Shown here piece by piece: positions 6,107 through 7,156 of a stretch of DNA of 7,156 bases (positions within the stretch are counted from its first letter, which is position 1; every line of letters begins with the position of its first letter). Origin of the DNA: Deltaproteobacteria bacterium (GTDB lineage Bacteria; Myxococcota_A; UBA9160). The translations under genes were made by a program, and so were the position numbers. The notes under the pieces are model-generated. The model did no database searches, was not told the origin of the DNA, and worked only from the letters and a program-made list of their open reading frames with translations. The DNA lies in NCBI GenBank assembly GCA_003520425.1, contig DOUU01000143.1, positions 14,561-21,716 on the forward strand, read 5' to 3'.

Positions 6107-6211
6107 CCCTCGCGACCGATTTGCGAAACGCGCGCAGGGCCTGGGTGCAGCTGCGCAGATCGCGCTCCGTCGGACGTCGCTGGGGCTGATGTGCCAGCGC
6201 TGCCGTACCCG

Positions 6212-6682
6212 CTACGGAGAGACGAGCGAGGCACCTCGGGCACGGTGATGTCGGATGGCGAGTCCGACCAAACCCACCGCGACCAGAAGAGCGGCCGAAG
6301 GCTCGGGGACAGGACTCGCCACGAAGCCCTTGCCGGTGGCAGCGTCAGAAACGGTGCTGCCCGCCAACTGCACGGCGTTATTGATCCCGAAGACGGACGT
6401 ATTCATCGCGAGGTCTACAGTCGCATATGTCGAGCCGTCCTTCGCGAATCCATGAGTCAGCCCTTCGGGAGCATCAATGAAGGTGCTCACATTTTGGCCG
6501 GTGTTATCGCCGGCGGAGTCGCCCGTGCCGCTGGCACCTGGGACCTCAGTCCGGATGAACGTATAAGAGGAGGTGGGTCCCAGGAGCAGCATCGGTCCGG
6601 CAGCGATCGCAACCGTAACCGCCTTCTTGCCCCGAAAGACGAGTCTTCCGAAAATCGCGTGCACAAACCGTAGGAGAGCCAT
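6212..6682 (-). CDS. Small PEP-CTERM protein with two HAF-type repeats
   Basis: A 156-residue exported protein that should be processed by an exosortase (EpsH/XrtA type, encoded elsewhere) and end up at the cell surface or in extracellular matrix. Residues 13-38 look like a signal peptide: basic RLVFRGKK, then hydrophobic AVTVAIAAGPMLLLG. Residues 40-83 and 84-124 are two copies of the repeat seen in HAF-repeat proteins: YTFIRTEVPGA, the GQ position and LTHGFAKDG in the first; STYATVD, SVFGINNAVQLAGS and GKGFVASP in the second. The sorting tail is textbook: VPEPSA at 125-130, a hydrophobic helix (ALLVAVGLVGLAI), then RHHRAR. The ATG at 6682 was chosen over a TTG at 6730 because GGGAG (6696-6692) precedes it by 9 bases and the TTG has no ribosome site. 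The protein is short, with few repeats. PEP-CTERM identity is near certain; the HAF assignment is strong. Confidence 0.88.
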   Translation of the reverse strand: MALLRFVHAIFGRLVFRGKKAVTVAIAAGPMLLLGPTSSYTFIRTEVPGASGTGDSAGDNTGQNVSTFIDAPEGLTHGFAKDGSTYATVDLAMNTSVFGINNAVQLAGSTVSDAATGKGFVASPVPEPSAALLVAVGLVGLAIRHHRARGASLVSP

Positions 6683-7156
6683 CGACAAGCGCTCCCGCGT
6701 TGGAGAGTCCGGGCAAGGACCTCGGGACAAACTGCCGCGTGCGAGCTCAGGGCTGCGGGGTGATCGCGCCCACGGCGGCCGACTCGGAGCGTCCTCCCCT
6801 CACTTGGGAAGTGGCCGTGCCGAAGAGGACGTGTCATGGCGATTGTGTCAGCGGAATTGGTCACGAAGCCGTCCCGTGATCTGCGTCGTGTCTCTGGACC
6901 CACGGGGGTCAGTGCGACACTTCGCCTCAGAAGCAGAACGAGATGCTCGTCCCAGCACTCTGCGACGGCTACAAGCCGACTTTCCCCCGCCAATCCTTAA
7001 AAGGTCAAGAGGAGCGAGGACTTACCGTCTACCATGAAGCCAAGTGGAGTGCGGGGGCGGCGGAGGCGAGCGTTGCTACCACGACGAGAGAGCAATCCTA
7101 TCCCGCAGAGGTCCGCGAAGGGCGTGTCATGCCACGGTCCGCCACCTCTGCTAGCA
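6683..7156. other. Right-end region, 474 bases, no convincing gene
   Basis: This stretch should contain the promoter of the PEP-CTERM gene, but I see no persuasive sigma-70 or sigma-54 pair on the minus strand. An ATG at 7034 on the plus strand opens a 41-codon frame to the edge, but its product is arginine/proline-rich and the nearest purine-rich stretch (7011-7020) is too far upstream. A short A/T-rich patch (TTAAAA) near 7000 is the only relief in composition. Confidence 0.45.
6692..6696 (-). promoter_or_regulatory. Shine-Dalgarno deciding the PEP-CTERM start
   Basis: On the minus strand GGGAG ends 9 bases before the ATG at 6682-6680. The alternative in-frame TTG at 6730, which would add 16 residues without hydrophobic character, has no such site. 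Confidence 0.6.

Larger units (their letters stand above)
5514..6211. other. Intergenic region, about 700 bases, with one possible coding remnant
   Basis: Between the lipoprotein start and the PEP-CTERM stop there is no gene I can defend. Many frames stay open across it because the DNA is GC-rich. The only stretch with protein-like character is at 5738-5998 on the plus strand (separate entry). A short A/T-rich direct repeat lies at 6079-6106. Confidence 0.45.

Noticed and set aside
5353..6243. 296-codon open frame on the minus strand
   Set aside because: It is Ser/Arg/Pro-rich with no motif, overlaps the start of the lipoprotein gene in another frame, and competes with a more protein-like plus-strand stretch.
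6683..6730. Longer PEP-CTERM start at TTG 6730
   Set aside because: It adds 16 hydrophilic residues ahead of the signal peptide and has no Shine-Dalgarno, whereas the ATG at 6682 has one at good spacing.
7034..7156. Start of a rightward gene running off the window (ATG at 7034)
   Set aside because: The 41 visible codons are Arg/Pro-rich with no signal or motif, and the nearest purine-rich stretch is too far upstream.
1..7156. tRNA genes, CRISPR arrays, insertion-sequence ends and defence genes
   Set aside because: I looked for T-loop motifs on both strands, regularly spaced direct repeats, terminal inverted repeats with a transposase, and nuclease/helicase/RT motifs, and found none that held up.

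Overview
The window comes from a GC-rich (by eye about two thirds G+C) Gram-negative bacterium, probably uncultured. A protein with a PEP-CTERM sorting tail points to an outer membrane plus an exosortase system elsewhere in the genome. The gene mix (class-3-like aldehyde dehydrogenase, ICMT-like methyltransferase, small lipoprotein, DUF1566 surface protein) would suit a Myxococcota or other deltaproteobacterial-type lineage, but the lineage call is a weak inference.

Layout. (1) Positions 1-726, minus strand: a secreted protein with signal peptide, fibronectin-III-like domain and DUF1566 domain. It is broken by two frameshifts, each repaired by adding one base to a short G or C run, and it runs off the left edge close to its natural end. 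(2) 727-1269: a gene-poor divergent gap holding a short coding-like relic. (3) 1270-2019, plus: an XRE-type helix-turn-helix regulator with a very basic N-terminal tail. (4) 2020-2180: a short gap with a good sigma-70-like promoter. (5) 2181-3617, plus: a complete coniferyl-aldehyde-dehydrogenase-like ALDH. (6) 3618-3880: a convergent gap whose right end, with the adjoining stop codon, carries a 20-base-period tandem repeat of small palindromes. (7) 3881-4486, minus: an integral-membrane isoprenylcysteine carboxyl methyltransferase-like protein. (8) 4487-4994: a gap without a convincing gene. (9) 4995-5513, minus: a small putative lipoprotein of unknown function. (10) 5514-6211: mostly gene-free, with one coding-like remnant on the plus strand. 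(11) 6212-6682, minus: a small PEP-CTERM protein built from two HAF-type repeats. (12) 6683-7156: no convincing gene.

Functionally this is a loose neighbourhood and no multi-gene operon is visible. The regulator and the ALDH are the only close same-strand pair (161 bases apart), and the ALDH appears to have its own promoter. Three of the six recognised genes encode exported or lipid-anchored envelope proteins and one an inner-membrane enzyme, so the block is envelope-oriented. Only about 63 percent of the window is assigned to genes, which is low for a bacterium. Together with the frameshifted gene and two coding-like relics, this suggests a decaying accessory region or indel errors in the assembly. 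I found no CRISPR array, tRNA, rRNA, recognisable transposase or defence system, and nothing I can defend as a new multi-gene system.
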